A stretch of DNA of 64,000 nt from NCBI RefSeq assembly GCF_001713375.1, contig NZ_CP016449.1, positions 3,782,001 through 3,846,000 on the forward strand, given 5' to 3'. The notes below the pieces were generated by a model. That model was given only the letters and a program-made list of their open reading frames with translations, did no database searches and was not told the DNA's origin. How positions within the stretch are numbered: position 1 is the stretch's first letter; each line of letters opens with the position of its first letter. This DNA is from Hydrogenophaga sp. RAC07. Its GTDB lineage: Bacteria > Pseudomonadota > Gammaproteobacteria > Burkholderiales > Burkholderiaceae_C. Shown in pieces: positions 8,086-17,109 of this stretch. A program made the translations under genes and the position numbers.

Positions 8086-8733
8086 TCAGAGCGGCCGGGC
8101 CAGCGACATGGTCCAGTAGCGGCCGTAGTTGCTCCCGGCCTGCGAAACACAGCTCACCGCCACGTCGCGGAACTCGGCACGCATGATGTTCGCGCAATGG
8201 CCCGGGCTGGCCAACCACCCCGACACCACGTCCGACACACTCGCCTGACCGGCCGCGATGTTTTCGCCCGACCAGGACCACGCGTAACCTTCATCGGTCA
8301 TGCGGCGGGAGAATGTGCGCCCGTCCAGGCTGGTGTGAGAAAAGTAGTTGTTGACCGCCATGTCGCGCGAATGGCGGGCGGCGGCCGAGAACAGACGATC
8401 GTTCCAGGCCAGTGTGGTCGCTGCAGGCAGGGTGTTGCTGCCGCAGGTGCGGGACTGGGCGCGCGCCGCGTTGATCTGCTGCAAGAGCTCGGCGCGAAAG
8501 CTGGCCAGGCCGCAGGAGGTGGTGGCGTCCAGCGCAATCAGCGACGTGGCGCCGCCGGTGGACGGCGCCGCACCCGTGGCGCTCACGGGTGTCGGGCCCA
8601 CGGTGGCTGGCGCAGCGACGGACGCTTCGTCGCCCCCGCCTCCTCCACACGCTGCCAGGGAGAGCACCAGACCGAGAACGATTGAACAGTTGGTCGGGAG
8701 GGAACGGCGCTTGGTGAAAGGGCATGCGTGCAT
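8086..8733 (-). CDS. CAP-domain (SCP/PR1-like) lipoprotein
   Basis: The 215-residue product has a lipoprotein signal peptide ending in the lipobox LAAC followed by a run of glycines, then a low-complexity Ala/Pro/Thr linker and a CAP domain. CAP signatures are present as SAAARHSRDM, NNYFSHTSLDG, GENIA and SPGHCANIM, with a C-terminal YWTMSLARP. CAP proteins in bacteria are secreted and their activities are mostly unknown. The start at 8733 gives a normal signal peptide; an upstream ATG at 8787 would add 18 residues. The gene converges with rlmJ and is divergent from paaA. Confidence 0.85.
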   Translation of the reverse strand: MHACPFTKRRSLPTNCSIVLGLVLSLAACGGGGGDEASVAAPATVGPTPVSATGAAPSTGGATSLIALDATTSCGLASFRAELLQQINAARAQSRTCGSNTLPAATTLAWNDRLFSAAARHSRDMAVNNYFSHTSLDGRTFSRRMTDEGYAWSWSGENIAAGQASVSDVVSGWLASPGHCANIMRAEFRDVAVSCVSQAGSNYGRYWTMSLARPL

Positions 8734-8792
8734 GCAGCGCACTGTACGGTGAGGCGACCACCCCGGCGTAAGCGGATGTAGCCTCAAAATTC

Positions 8793-8824
8793 ACCGACCG
8801 CTCGGTCGGTTAACTGGCTATACT
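8793..8824 (+). promoter_or_regulatory. paa promoter with PaaR/TetR-type operator
   Basis: The near-perfect palindrome ACCGACCGCTCGGTCGGT (8793-8810; 8-base arms around CT) lies just upstream of a -10 box TATACT (8819-8824), occupying the place of the -35 box. This fits repression by a TetR-family regulator. The palindrome resembles what I recall as the PaaR (TetR family) motif of betaproteobacterial phenylacetate genes. The paaA start codon is 38 bases further on. Confidence 0.72.
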
Positions 8825-8862
8825 GCGATCCACGCGCCCGGCCAGCGGCGCAGGAGACGCGC

Positions 8863-9876
8863 ATGTACACCCAGTCGTTCAACGTTCCCGACGCCGACGC
8901 CCAGCCCGGCACGCCGCTGAAAGCGGTGCCCCACGACACCGCCCTGCAGACCCACTTTGACGCCGTGATCGACGCCGACGGCAAGATCGAGCCGCGCGAC
9001 TGGATGCCCGACGCCTACCGCAAGACGCTGGTGCGCCAGATCAGCCAGCACGCGCACAGCGAGATCGTGGGCATGCTGCCCGAGGGCAACTGGATCAGCC
9101 GCGCGCCCAGCCTCAAACGCAAGGCGATTCTGGTGGCCAAGGTGCAGGACGAAGGCGGCCATGGCCTGTACCTCTACAGCGCGGCCGAGACCCTGGGCAC
9201 CAGCCGCGACCAGATGTTCGACGCGCTGCACTCGGGCAAGGCCAAATACAGCTCCATCTTCAACTACCCCACCCTGACCTGGGCCGATGTCGGTGTGGTC
9301 GGCTGGCTGGTGGACGGCGCGGCGATCATGAACCAGATTCCGCTGTGCCGCTGCAGCTTCGGGCCCTATGCGCGCGCCATGATCCGCGTCTGCAAGGAAG
9401 AGAGCTTCCACCAGCGCCAAGGCTTCGAGTCGCTGATGACCATGATGCAGGGCACGGCCGAGCAGAAGGCCATGGTGCAGGACGCGGTGAACCGCTGGTG
9501 GTGGAAGTGTCTGGCGATGTTTGGCCCGCCCGACGCCGACAGCCCCAACAGCGTGCAGGGCATGCGCTGGGGCATCAAGCGCATCAGCAACGACGACCTG
9601 CGCCAGAAGTTCGTCGATGCCACCGTGCCGCAGGCCGAGGTGCTGGGCGTGACCTTGCCCGACCCCGACCTGAAGTGGAACGAGGCACGTGGTCACCACG
9701 ATTACGGGCAGATCGACTGGGACGAGTTCTGGGCCGTGGTCAACGGCGATGGACCTTGCAACAAGGAACGCCTGGCCACGCGGATGAAAGCCTGGAACGA
9801 CGGCGCCTGGGTGCGTGAAGCGGCGCTGGCCCACGCAGCGAAACAACAGGCACGCGCCATGAAGGAGGCCGCATGA
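8863..9876 (+). CDS. paaA: 1,2-phenylacetyl-CoA epoxidase, catalytic subunit PaaA
   Basis: The 337-residue alpha subunit of the multicomponent ring-epoxidising oxygenase carries the diiron centre that adds one oxygen atom to the aromatic ring of phenylacetyl-CoA. Two E-x-x-H iron-binding motifs are visible, in [11 protein letters not shown] and [10 protein letters not shown], together with the conserved [12 protein letters not shown] and [13 protein letters not shown] stretches. It is first in a tight five-gene operon behind a PaaR-type operator. The start ATG has GGAG 8 bases upstream. paaB begins inside its stop codon (ATGA overlap). Confidence 0.97.
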   Translation: MYTQSFNVPDADAQPGTPLKAVPHDTALQTHFDAVIDADGKIEPRDWMPDAYRKTLVRQISQHAHSEIVGMLPEGNWISRAPSLKRKAILVAKVQDEGGHGLYLYSAAETLGTSRDQMFDALHSGKAKYSSIFNYPTLTWADVGVVGWLVDGAAIMNQIPLCRCSFGPYARAMIRVCKEESFHQRQGFESLMTMMQGTAEQKAMVQDAVNRWWWKCLAMFGPPDADSPNSVQGMRWGIKRISNDDLRQKFVDATVPQAEVLGVTLPDPDLKWNEARGHHDYGQIDWDEFWAVVNGDGPCNKERLATRMKAWNDGAWVREAALAHAAKQQARAMKEAA

Positions 9877-10166
9877 ACACTGCACTGAAAGAATGGCCCC
9901 TCTGGGAGGTCTTCGTGCGCAGCAAACAAGGCTTGGAGCACAAGCACTGCGGCAGCCTGCACGCCAGCGACGCGCCCCACGCGCTGCAAATGGCGCGCGA
10001 CGTGTACACGCGCCGCCAGGAAGGCGTGAGCATCTGGGTCGTGCCGTCCAACAGCATCACGGCCAGCGAGCCCGACAGCAAGGACAGCTTCTTCGACCCG
10101 GCCGCCGACAAGGTGTACCGCCACCCGACTTTCTACGAGATCCCCGACAAAGTGGGGCACATGTGA
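9873..10166 (+). CDS. paaB: 1,2-phenylacetyl-CoA epoxidase subunit PaaB
   Basis: The 97-residue protein matches PaaB in length and in the conserved start [20 protein letters not shown] and the end [13 protein letters not shown]. PaaB is a non-catalytic component needed for the activity of the PaaA-PaaC complex. It overlaps paaA by four bases and shares one base with paaC (TGATG), so the stoichiometry of the subunits is probably held by translational coupling. Confidence 0.95.
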   Translation: MNTALKEWPLWEVFVRSKQGLEHKHCGSLHASDAPHALQMARDVYTRRQEGVSIWVVPSNSITASEPDSKDSFFDPAADKVYRHPTFYEIPDKVGHM

Positions 10167-11017
10167 TGGTCTCGGCACCGACACACGCACCGGTGGACTA
10201 CCTGCTGCACCTGGCCGACAACGCGCTGGTGCTCGGCCAGCGCAACGCCGAATGGTGCGGCCACGGGCCCATCCTCGAAGAGGATCTGGCCCTGGCCAAC
10301 AACAGCCTTGATTTGCTCGGACAGGCCCGCATGCTGTACCAGCACGCCGCCGCGCTCATCAACGACGACGCCGACCTCGCGCAGCGCTTCCAGCACCTGC
10401 AAGGCGCACGGGCCGAAGGCCGCGTGACCGAAGACACCCTGGCCTATTTCCGCGACACGCACGAGTTCCGCAACCTCACGCTGCTGGAACTGCCGCACAG
10501 CGGGCCGCTGGCCGCCACCGCTTCGGGCGACCGGGACTACGCCACCACCATCTCGCGCAACTTCCTCTACAGCGCACTCATGGTGCTGGTGTGGGACCGC
10601 CTGCAGACATCCGCCGACGCGCATCTGGCCGCCATCGCGGCCAAGTCGCTGAAGGAAGTGCGTTACCACCTGCGCCACGCCAGCGACTGGCTGGTGCGCT
10701 TCGGCGACGGCACCATTGAGTCGCACGCCCGCGCACAAGCCGCTCTGAACCACCTGCTGCCGTACTGCCAGGAATTCTGGATCGGCAGTGATGCAGAAAC
10801 ACAAGCGGTTCAGAGTGGGACGGGCGCCGACCTGCCCAGTCTCAAGGCCGAATGGGATGCGCTGGTGAACGACACGGTGCAAGCGGCCACGCTCACGCGC
10901 CCTGCCGTGAAGGGCTACGTGCCGCAGGGCAAGCTCGGCGTGCACTCGGAACACATGGGTTTTCTGCTGGCCGAGATGCAGAGCCTGGCGCGCACGCACC
11001 CGCAAGCGGTGTGGTGA
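10166..11017 (+). CDS. paaC: 1,2-phenylacetyl-CoA epoxidase structural subunit PaaC
   Basis: The 283-residue subunit is a ferritin-fold paralogue of PaaA that forms the stable heterodimer core but lacks a working diiron site. Recognisable parts include LADNALVLGQRNAEWCGHGP, EEDLALANNSLDLLGQARML and KEVRYHLRHASDWLVRFGDG. The ATG overlaps the last base of the paaB stop. An in-frame upstream extension belongs to the paaB region and is not used. paaD follows after 9 bases. Confidence 0.96.
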   Translation: MVSAPTHAPVDYLLHLADNALVLGQRNAEWCGHGPILEEDLALANNSLDLLGQARMLYQHAAALINDDADLAQRFQHLQGARAEGRVTEDTLAYFRDTHEFRNLTLLELPHSGPLAATASGDRDYATTISRNFLYSALMVLVWDRLQTSADAHLAAIAAKSLKEVRYHLRHASDWLVRFGDGTIESHARAQAALNHLLPYCQEFWIGSDAETQAVQSGTGADLPSLKAEWDALVNDTVQAATLTRPAVKGYVPQGKLGVHSEHMGFLLAEMQSLARTHPQAVW

Positions 11018-11026
11018 AGCAACACC

Positions 11027-11554
11027 ATGCACGCCACCGACGCAGAACTTGAGCACGCCGCCATCCGGGCCGCGCTCGCCGATCTGAGCGATCCTGAAAT
11101 CCCGGTGGTCAGCCTGAGCGAACTCGGCATCCTGCGCGGGGTGCGCACCGGCGCCGACGGCACGTCCGAGGTGGTGATCACACCCACCTACAGCGGCTGC
11201 CCGGCCATGGGACAGATCGAGGACGACGTGCGCACAGCCCTGAGCAACGCAGGCATCAACGCACGCGTGGTCACGCAACTCGCCCCCGCATGGACGACCG
11301 ACTGGATGAGCGAGGCCGCGCGCGAGAAGCTGCGCGCCTATGGCATCGCGCCGCCGCAATGCGGCAGCAGCACCCACGCCGGCAGCAACGTGCTGAAGTT
11401 TTCGCGCCAGGCGCTGCAACGCGACGTGGTGCCCTGCCCGCAATGCGGCTCGACCCACACAACCGAAACCTCGCCCTTCGGCTCCACCGCGTGCAAATCC
11501 ATGTACCGCTGCCTCGACTGTCTCGAGCCCTTCGACTACTTCAAACCCTACTAG
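11027..11554 (+). CDS. paaD: Phenylacetate degradation maturation protein PaaD
   Basis: The 175-residue protein has an N-terminal MIP18/DUF59 domain (about residues 5-90, with LSDPEIPVVSLSELGILRGV and a TYSGCPAM metal-site loop) and a C-terminal zinc-ribbon with CPQCGS and CLDCLEPF cysteine pairs. PaaD is needed for epoxidase activity and is thought to help assemble the iron-sulfur or diiron centres. The order paaABCD then paaE is the standard one. A 155-base gap with an interspersed repeat separates it from paaE. Confidence 0.94.
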   Translation: MHATDAELEHAAIRAALADLSDPEIPVVSLSELGILRGVRTGADGTSEVVITPTYSGCPAMGQIEDDVRTALSNAGINARVVTQLAPAWTTDWMSEAAREKLRAYGIAPPQCGSSTHAGSNVLKFSRQALQRDVVPCPQCGSTHTTETSPFGSTACKSMYRCLDCLEPFDYFKPY

Positions 11555-11560
11555 ATGGAA

Positions 11561-11642
11561 CACCCCCGCGCCGGCCTTTCAGGCCGTCACCCCCTCAAGG
11601 GGGCAACACCTGCGGCCCGGCAAAGCCGGTTCCGCGGTGTTT
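11561..11642. repeat. Comamonadaceae-type interspersed GC-rich repeat, copy A
   Basis: This stretch between paaD and paaE contains CCCCCTCAAGGGGG, then CGGCCCGGCAAAGCCGGTTC, ending CGCGGTGTT. Its core (11599-11642) matches a second copy at 28497-28539 with one difference over about 42 bases, and a more diverged inverted copy lies at 62971-63052. Internal inverted repeats could fold in RNA. It has no ORF of its own and interrupts the paa operon without apparent harm. Confidence 0.8.
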
Positions 11643-11709
11643 GCTGGTTGAAGGCACGTCGCTCGATGCGTGGCATGTGTCCAGTCACACCCAAGACCGA
11701 GGAATCTCC

Positions 11710-12822
11710 ATGAATGCCGTCGCCCGCTTCCACGAGCTGCCCGTCGCACGCATCAGCCCCGAGGCCGCGGGTGCGGTGGCCATCACCCTGGCGATCCCGC
11801 CCGAGCAACGCACGGCGTTTGCGTTCGAGCCGGGCCAGTTCCTCACCGTGCGAGCCACCATCGGCGGGCAGGACGTGCGGCGCAGCTACTCCATCAGCAG
11901 CCCGCGCAGCCTGCTCACGCGACAAGGTGAACTCACCTTGGGCATCCGGCCAGTGGAAGGCGGCGTGTTCTCGAACTGGGCGGCGAGCGAACTCAAGGCG
12001 GGCGACACGCTGAAGGCGATGCCGCCCGATGGACGCTTCACCGTGCACAAGCCGCGCGCCTTGCATCGCGTGGCCTTTGCAGCGGGCTCGGGCATCACAC
12101 CCATCCTCTCGCTGATGGCGAGCACGCTGGAGGAGTCGCCCACGTCGAAGTTCACGCTGGTCTATGGCAACCGGCGCATGGACAGCGTGATGTTCAACGA
12201 AGCGTTGCAGGACCTGAAAGACCAGTACGCCGGCCGGCTCACGCTGATCCACATCCTCTCGCGCCAGGCGCAAGAGGTGCCGCTGCTCGAAGGCCGCATC
12301 GACGGCGACAAGGTGCGCGCCCTCATTGCCTCACTGCTGCCGGTGGGCAGCATGGACGAGGTCTTCATCTGTGGACCCGAAGCCATGATCGACGCGACCG
12401 AGAAAGCCTTGCTCGACGCCGGCGTGCGGCCCGACCGGGTGCACACCGAACGCTTCACATCACCCACGCTGGAAGCCCTGCCCACCGAAACGCGCAAGGC
12501 GGTGGTGCTGGGTCACGCCGATGCGGCGGTGCGCACCGAAGGCGAGGTGGCCCTCACCGTGCTGCTCGACGGCAAACCCCACGCGCTGCGCATGAACCGC
12601 GACGAACGCGTGCTCGACGTGGCCCTCAACGCGGGGCTGGACCTGCCCTGGTCGTGCCGCGGCGGCGTGTGCTGCACCTGCCGCGCCAAGGTGATGGAAG
12701 GCTCCGTGGCGATGGAGAAAAACTACACCCTGGAGCCCTGGGAAACCGACAAGGGCTTTGTGCTGAGCTGCCAGGCGCGCCCCACGAGCGACGCCCTCGT
12801 GATCAGCTTTGATGAGCGCTGA
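11710..12822 (+). CDS. paaE: Phenylacetyl-CoA epoxidase reductase PaaE
   Basis: The 370-residue reductase passes electrons from NADPH to the PaaA diiron centre. Its domains are an FAD-binding barrel (about 1-105, with RRSYSISSP), a nucleotide-binding domain (about 110-235, with GSGITPILSLMAS and ICGPEAMI) and a C-terminal plant-type [2Fe-2S] ferredoxin domain (about 275-370) with the CRGGVCCTC cysteine cluster and a final cysteine in FVLSCQARP. The start ATG at 11710 follows AGGAATCTCC. Unlike the other paa genes it is not coupled to its neighbour, being separated by the repeat at 11561-11642. Confidence 0.96.
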   Translation: MNAVARFHELPVARISPEAAGAVAITLAIPPEQRTAFAFEPGQFLTVRATIGGQDVRRSYSISSPRSLLTRQGELTLGIRPVEGGVFSNWAASELKAGDTLKAMPPDGRFTVHKPRALHRVAFAAGSGITPILSLMASTLEESPTSKFTLVYGNRRMDSVMFNEALQDLKDQYAGRLTLIHILSRQAQEVPLLEGRIDGDKVRALIASLLPVGSMDEVFICGPEAMIDATEKALLDAGVRPDRVHTERFTSPTLEALPTETRKAVVLGHADAAVRTEGEVALTVLLDGKPHALRMNRDERVLDVALNAGLDLPWSCRGGVCCTCRAKVMEGSVAMEKNYTLEPWETDKGFVLSCQARPTSDALVISFDER

Positions 12823-12836
12823 GGCGCTGCCTCAGC
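12818..12836. terminator. Hairpin between convergent paaE and ompW
   Basis: GCTGAGGC and GCCTCAGC form an 8-base-pair stem with a 3-base loop, overlapping the paaE stop codon and ending just before the ompW stop. No T run follows, so termination here is plausible but not certain. Confidence 0.4.
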
Positions 12837-12842
12837 GGCCTC

Positions 12843-13442
12843 TCAGAAGCGCCAGCCCAGACCGACACCGACCAGCACAGGGTCGACCTTGAAGGTGCCG
12901 ATGTTGCTGCCGCCAGAGATCACGTCGGTCTTGATGTAGACCTTCTTCACGTCGACATTGAGGTACAGGTTTTTGGACAGCGGAAAGTCCACGCCCGCCT
13001 GGAACGCCAGACCCACGCTGTTGCGCTTGATATCGGCGGCACCACCGAGCAGATCCACCGAACTGAAGCGGGTGTAGTTCAGACCCGCACCCACGTAGGG
13101 CTTGATGCCGCTGGCGTGGTTGAAGTGGTACTGCAGCGTGAGGGTGGGCGGCAGGTGCTTCAGCGTGCCGATCTGCGTGGCGCCGGCGTACACACGCTGC
13201 TTCTGCGGCACGGTCAGCACCAGTTCGGCCGCCAGGTTGGGACTGAAGAACCAGGTGAAGTCGACTTCGGGCAAGGTCTTGTCGTTGATCGACAGGTTCA
13301 GGCCGGTGCTGTCCTTGTTGGCGCTGTCCAGGTGAACGGCGCGTGCGCGCACCAGCAAAGAGCCCGCGGTGAAATCTTGCGCAACAGCAGCACCCGATGC
13401 CAGCAGTGCGAGGGAGGCCAGGGCCAGAGTGGTCTTTTTCAT
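12843..13442 (-). CDS. ompW: Outer-membrane protein OmpW
   Basis: The 199-residue protein has a signal peptide (MKKTTLALASLALLASGAAVAQ) and an eight-stranded beta-barrel of the OmpW family. Family features include a DFTAGSLLVRARAV first strand, PTLTLQYHFNHASGIKPYVGAGLNY-type strands in the middle and a final Phe (GLGWRF) recognised by the BAM machinery. OmpW forms a small hydrophobic channel in the outer membrane. Expression in relatives responds to oxygen and stress, and an FNR-like box lies 116 bases upstream. Confidence 0.93.
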   Translation of the reverse strand: MKKTTLALASLALLASGAAVAQDFTAGSLLVRARAVHLDSANKDSTGLNLSINDKTLPEVDFTWFFSPNLAAELVLTVPQKQRVYAGATQIGTLKHLPPTLTLQYHFNHASGIKPYVGAGLNYTRFSSVDLLGGAADIKRNSVGLAFQAGVDFPLSKNLYLNVDVKKVYIKTDVISGGSNIGTFKVDPVLVGVGLGWRF

Positions 13443-13557
13443 GGTTTCAGTGATCGAACCGGGAACATTCCCGCGACCGATTACAGAAGACCCCGGCCGC
13501 CTGCATGTTGCGGTGCGTCAATGCCGGCGCACACCGAGGCAGTCACGGCACAGGCCC

Positions 13558-13571
13558 TTGACCCAGATCAA
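13558..13571 (-). promoter_or_regulatory. FNR/Anr-like box upstream of ompW
   Basis: Read toward ompW the site is TTGATCTGGGTCAA, matching the FNR/Anr consensus TTGAT-N4-ATCAA except for one base. It lies 116 bases before the ompW start codon and 13 bases from the rlpA-like stop. A -10 at the ideal distance was not found, so the start of transcription is not fixed. Confidence 0.5.
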
Positions 13572-13575
13572 AACT

Positions 13576-13992
13576 TCAGTCCCGCAGCACCACGACCGGG
13601 GCCACGCCGTACCGGATCAAGCCGATCTGCTCGGCGGCTTTGCGGCTGAGGTCGATCACACGGCCCTTGGTGAACGGGCCACGGTCGTTGATGCGCACCA
13701 CGACGTCCTGACCGGTGATCAGATTGCGCACCCGCACGCGCGTGCCGAAGGGCAAGGTCTTGTGCGCAGCGGTGAGCTCGTGCATGTTGAACGCTTCGCC
13801 ACTGGCGGTGCGCCGGCCATGAAAGGGCTCGCCGTACCACGAGGCGCGGCCTCGCTCGATCTCTTGCTCATCCCGCACCGCAGCGGGCTCTTCTCCGTCG
13901 GGCGTGGGCAGCGTCGGGGCCACCTGCGTCGCACAGCCGCCCAGCCACAACACGGTGGCCAGGGCGAGCGTGAACGCGGACTTGAAGCTCAT
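13576..13992 (-). CDS. RlpA-like (double-psi beta-barrel) lipoprotein
   Basis: The 138-residue product begins with a lipoprotein signal (lipobox LGGC) and carries one RlpA double-psi beta-barrel domain, seen in [28 protein letters not shown] [15 protein letters not shown] and [11 protein letters not shown]. RlpA proteins bind or cleave peptide-free glycan at septa. It lacks the SPOR domain of full-length RlpA, so it may not be septum-targeted. Its ATG overlaps the metF stop by four bases, so it is probably the last gene of the ahcY-tlyA-metF transcript; this linkage is unusual functionally. Confidence 0.85.
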   Translation of the reverse strand: MSFKSAFTLALATVLWLGGCATQVAPTLPTPDGEEPAAVRDEQEIERGRASWYGEPFHGRRTASGEAFNMHELTAAHKTLPFGTRVRVRNLITGQDVVVRINDRGPFTKGRVIDLSRKAAEQIGLIRYGVAPVVVLRD

Positions 13993-14819
13993 GACAGCTG
14001 CAGCCGGTTGGCGATTTCCAGCGTCGCCACGCTCTGGTTCATGGTGTAGAAGTGCAGCGCCGGCACGCCGCCGTTGCGCAGCTGGTCGCACAGGTCGGTC
14101 ACCACGTCCAGGCCGAAGGCCTTGATGGAGGCCGTGTCGTCACCAAAGGCCTGCAGGCGCAAGCGGATCCAGCGCGGGATCTCGGCGCCACTGGCGTCCG
14201 AGAAGCGCATGAGCTGCGTGGAGCTGGTGATGGGCATGATGCCGGGCACCACCGGCACGTCGGCGCCCAGTTTGTAGGCGTCGTCCACGAAGCGGAAATA
14301 GGCGTCGCTGTTGTAGAAGTACTGGGTGATGGCCGAGTGGGCGCCCGCACGGACTTTGGTCACATAGGCCTGCAAATCCGATTCGGGCGATTTCGCCTGC
14401 GGGTGCACCTCCGGATACGCCGCCACCTCGATGTGGAAGTCATCACCCGTTTCGCTGCGGATGAAGGCCACGAGGTCACTCGCGTAATGGAACTCACCGC
14501 CGGCGCCGTAGCCGCTGGGCAGATCACCGCGCAGCGCCACCAGGCGCTTCACACCCATGGCCTTGAGCGTGGCGAGCTGTTCGCGCACAGACGTCTTGGT
14601 GGCGCCGATGCACGAGAAGTGCGAGGCCGCCGGCACCGACTCGGCGAGGATGTCGCGCACCGTGTTGAAGGTGCCTTCCTGCGTGGAACCACCGGCGCCG
14701 TAGGTGACCGAGCAGAACTCGGGCTTCAGGGGATACAGCTGCTGGCGCACCGCGCGCAGCTTCTCCACGCCTTCGGGCGTCTTGGGCGGGAAAAATTCAA
14801 AACTCACGGGCAGGCCCAT
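13989..14819 (-). CDS. metF: 5,10-methylenetetrahydrofolate reductase
   Basis: The 276-residue flavoenzyme reduces methylenetetrahydrofolate to 5-methyltetrahydrofolate, the methyl donor for methionine synthesis. Conserved parts are [11 protein letters not shown] at the N-terminus, [17 protein letters not shown] and the [11 protein letters not shown] segment. The ATG at 14819 is chosen over one four codons upstream because GGAG lies 6 bases before it. With ahcY and tlyA upstream it forms an S-adenosylmethionine-cycle operon under SAH riboswitch control. Confidence 0.96.
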   Translation of the reverse strand: MGLPVSFEFFPPKTPEGVEKLRAVRQQLYPLKPEFCSVTYGAGGSTQEGTFNTVRDILAESVPAASHFSCIGATKTSVREQLATLKAMGVKRLVALRGDLPSGYGAGGEFHYASDLVAFIRSETGDDFHIEVAAYPEVHPQAKSPESDLQAYVTKVRAGAHSAITQYFYNSDAYFRFVDDAYKLGADVPVVPGIMPITSSTQLMRFSDASGAEIPRWIRLRLQAFGDDTASIKAFGLDVVTDLCDQLRNGGVPALHFYTMNQSVATLEIANRLQLS

Positions 14820-14861
14820 GGGATTCTCCAAAGATGGGGGAGTTGGCCCAGCCAGCGGCCC

Positions 14862-15629
14862 TCAGGCGGGCTGGCGGGCGAACACCAGAAATTCGCGGTT
14901 GCCGTCACCCCCGGTGATCGGGCTTTCAAAATAATCCAGCAGCACCAGGCCGCCGTCTTTCACCACCTGCTCGATGCGCTCACGCACCAGCGGGTAGCTC
15001 GCGTCGCTCTTGACCAGGCCGCCCTTGCCGATGTGCTCGGGCTGCAACTCGAACTGCGGCTTGACCAGCATGAGCACATGCCCGCCCGGTTTGAGCAAGG
15101 GCACGAGCGCCGGCCACACCAGAGTCTGCGAGATGAAGGACAAGTCGCCCACGATGAGGTCGAACGGTGCAGCGGCCGATTCGCCGCCCGCATCCGTCAA
15201 CGCATCGGCCGTGAGGTCGCGCGCATTGCAGCGTTCGATGCAGACCACGCGCGCGTCACCGCGCAGGCGCGGGTGCAACTGGCCCTGGCCCACGTCCACG
15301 CCCACCACCTGCTGAGCGCCGCGCTGCAGCAGGCAGTCGGTGAAACCACCGCTGCTCTGGCCCACATCAAGACAGCGCAGACCCCGGACATCGAAAGCCA
15401 CGCGTTGCAAGGCGCCGTCAAGCTTGAGGCCGCCGCGCGAAACGAACCGCGTCTCCGCGTTGTCCACCGCCTGCAGCTCCACCGTCTCGCGCAGCTCCTG
15501 GCCATTCTTCGAGATGGTTGTCCAGTCGCCCGGCAGCAGCCGCCAGCGCACGCCCGATGCGATCAGGCGTTGCGCTTGCGACTTGGACGCCGCCAGCCCG
15601 CGCTCGACGAGCAGTTGGTCTGCCCGCAT
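14862..15629 (-). CDS. tlyA: TlyA-family rRNA 2'-O-methyltransferase (S4 + FtsJ-like)
   Basis: The 255-residue protein has an N-terminal S4 RNA-binding domain (about 1-60, RADQLLVERGLAASKSQAQR) and a Rossmann SAM-dependent methyltransferase domain with LDVGQSSGGFTDCLLQRGA and GVDVGQGQLHPRL. The family methylates 2'-O positions on rRNA and was once called hemolysin A. It follows ahcY after 5 bases, so the SAH produced by its reaction is removed by the enzyme encoded just upstream. This gene neighbourhood is common in Burkholderiales. Confidence 0.92.
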   Translation of the reverse strand: MRADQLLVERGLAASKSQAQRLIASGVRWRLLPGDWTTISKNGQELRETVELQAVDNAETRFVSRGGLKLDGALQRVAFDVRGLRCLDVGQSSGGFTDCLLQRGAQQVVGVDVGQGQLHPRLRGDARVVCIERCNARDLTADALTDAGGESAAAPFDLIVGDLSFISQTLVWPALVPLLKPGGHVLMLVKPQFELQPEHIGKGGLVKSDASYPLVRERIEQVVKDGGLVLLDYFESPITGGDGNREFLVFARQPA

Positions 15630-15634
15630 GCGGA

Positions 15635-17068
15635 TCAGTAGCGGTACGTGTCGGCTTTGTACGGGCCGGCTTTGCTCACACCGATGTAGGCCGCCTGCTC
15701 GTCGCTCAGTTCGGTCAGCATGGCGCCGACTTTCTTCAGGTGCAGACGCGCGACCTTCTCATCCAGGTGCTTGGGCAGCACATAGACCTTGCCGGCCTCG
15801 TACTGGTCCTGCTTCGTGAACAGCTCGATCTGCGCGATGGTCTGGTTGGCGAAGCTCGACGACATCACGAAGCTGGGGTGGCCAGTGGCGCAACCCAGGT
15901 TCACCAGGCGGCCCTTGGCCAGCAGGGTGATCTTCTTGCCGTCGGGGAATGTGATGTGGTCGACCTGGGGCTTGATCTCGTCCCACTCGCACTTCTCGAG
16001 CGCAGCCACGTCGATCTCGTTGTCGAAGTGACCGATGTTGCAGACGATGGCTTCGTCTTTCATGGCGGCCATGTGCTCGTAGCGGATCACGTTCTTGTTG
16101 CCGGTGGCGGACACGAAGATGTCGCACTTGTCGGCAGCGTATTCCATGGTCACGACCTTGAAGCCTTCCATCGCGGCCTGCAAGGCGTTGATGGGGTCGA
16201 TCTCGGTCACCCACACCTGGGCGCTCAGGGCGCGCAGGGCCTGGGCCGAGCCCTTGCCCACGTCGCCGTAGCCAGCGACCACACAAACCTTGCCGGCGAT
16301 CATCACGTCGGTGGCGCGCTTGATGGAGTCGACCAGCGACTCGCGGCAGCCATACAGGTTGTCGAACTTGCTCTTGGTCACGCTGTCGTTGACGTTGATC
16401 GCGCGGAACTGCAGCGTGCCCTTGGCGGACATCTCGTTGAGGCGCAGCACGCCGGTGGTGGTCTCTTCGGTCACGCCGATGATCTGGGCCGCCTTGCGGG
16501 TGTACCAGGTCTTGTCCACGGCCAGCTTGGCCTTGATGGCGTTGTACAGGCAGATCTCTTCTTCGCTCTGTGGGTTGTTCAGAACGGAGGCGTCTTTCTC
16601 GGCGCGCTGACCCAGGTGCATGAGCAAGGTGGCGTCGCCGCCGTCGTCCAGGATCATGTTGGGGCCTTCGCCTTCGGTGCCAGCGGCGCCGAATTCAAAG
16701 ATGCGGTGGGTGAAGTCCCAGTACTCGTCGAGCGACTCGCCCTTGTGCGCGAACACCGGCGTGCCGTTGGCCACCAGCGCAGCGGCAGCGTGGTCCTGCG
16801 TGGAGAAGATGTTGCACGACGCCCAGCGCACGCTGGCACCCAGCGCCTGCAGGGTCTCGACCAGCACGGCGGTCTGGATCGTCATGTGGATGCTGCCGGT
16901 GATGCGCGCGCCCTTGAGCGGCTGCGCCTTGGCAAACTCTTCGCGGATGGCCATCAGGCCGGGCATTTCCGTTTCGGCGATCTTGACTTCCTTGCGGCCC
17001 CAGTCGGCCAGGGCAATGTCGGCGATCGCGCAATCGGTGAAGGTGGGGTTGTTCAGACGGGCATTCAT
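15635..17068 (-). CDS. ahcY: S-adenosylhomocysteine hydrolase
   Basis: The 477-residue enzyme splits S-adenosylhomocysteine into homocysteine and adenosine with bound NAD. The NAD-binding segment reads [18 protein letters not shown], the substrate region includes [11 protein letters not shown] and [13 protein letters not shown], and the C-terminus ends in the canonical KADTYRY. Length is typical of the bacterial long form with an extra loop. The ATG at 17068 sits where the family starts; a longer frame upstream is the riboswitch leader. The SAH riboswitch upstream means expression rises when SAH accumulates. Confidence 0.98.
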   Translation of the reverse strand: MNARLNNPTFTDCAIADIALADWGRKEVKIAETEMPGLMAIREEFAKAQPLKGARITGSIHMTIQTAVLVETLQALGASVRWASCNIFSTQDHAAAALVANGTPVFAHKGESLDEYWDFTHRIFEFGAAGTEGEGPNMILDDGGDATLLMHLGQRAEKDASVLNNPQSEEEICLYNAIKAKLAVDKTWYTRKAAQIIGVTEETTTGVLRLNEMSAKGTLQFRAINVNDSVTKSKFDNLYGCRESLVDSIKRATDVMIAGKVCVVAGYGDVGKGSAQALRALSAQVWVTEIDPINALQAAMEGFKVVTMEYAADKCDIFVSATGNKNVIRYEHMAAMKDEAIVCNIGHFDNEIDVAALEKCEWDEIKPQVDHITFPDGKKITLLAKGRLVNLGCATGHPSFVMSSSFANQTIAQIELFTKQDQYEAGKVYVLPKHLDEKVARLHLKKVGAMLTELSDEQAAYIGVSKAGPYKADTYRY

Positions 17069-17109
17069 GGTTCGCTCCAGTGAGGATGGATAAACCACAT
17101 CGACGGGCG

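Noticed and set aside
11561..11642. Copy A of the interspersed repeat as an insertion-sequence remnant
   Set aside because: No transposase fragment or target-site duplication is visible, and the copies are short and alike, more like a palindromic interspersed element.
13443..13575. A small gene in the ompW upstream gap
   Set aside because: No start codon with a ribosome site gives a credible product; the gap is regulatory.
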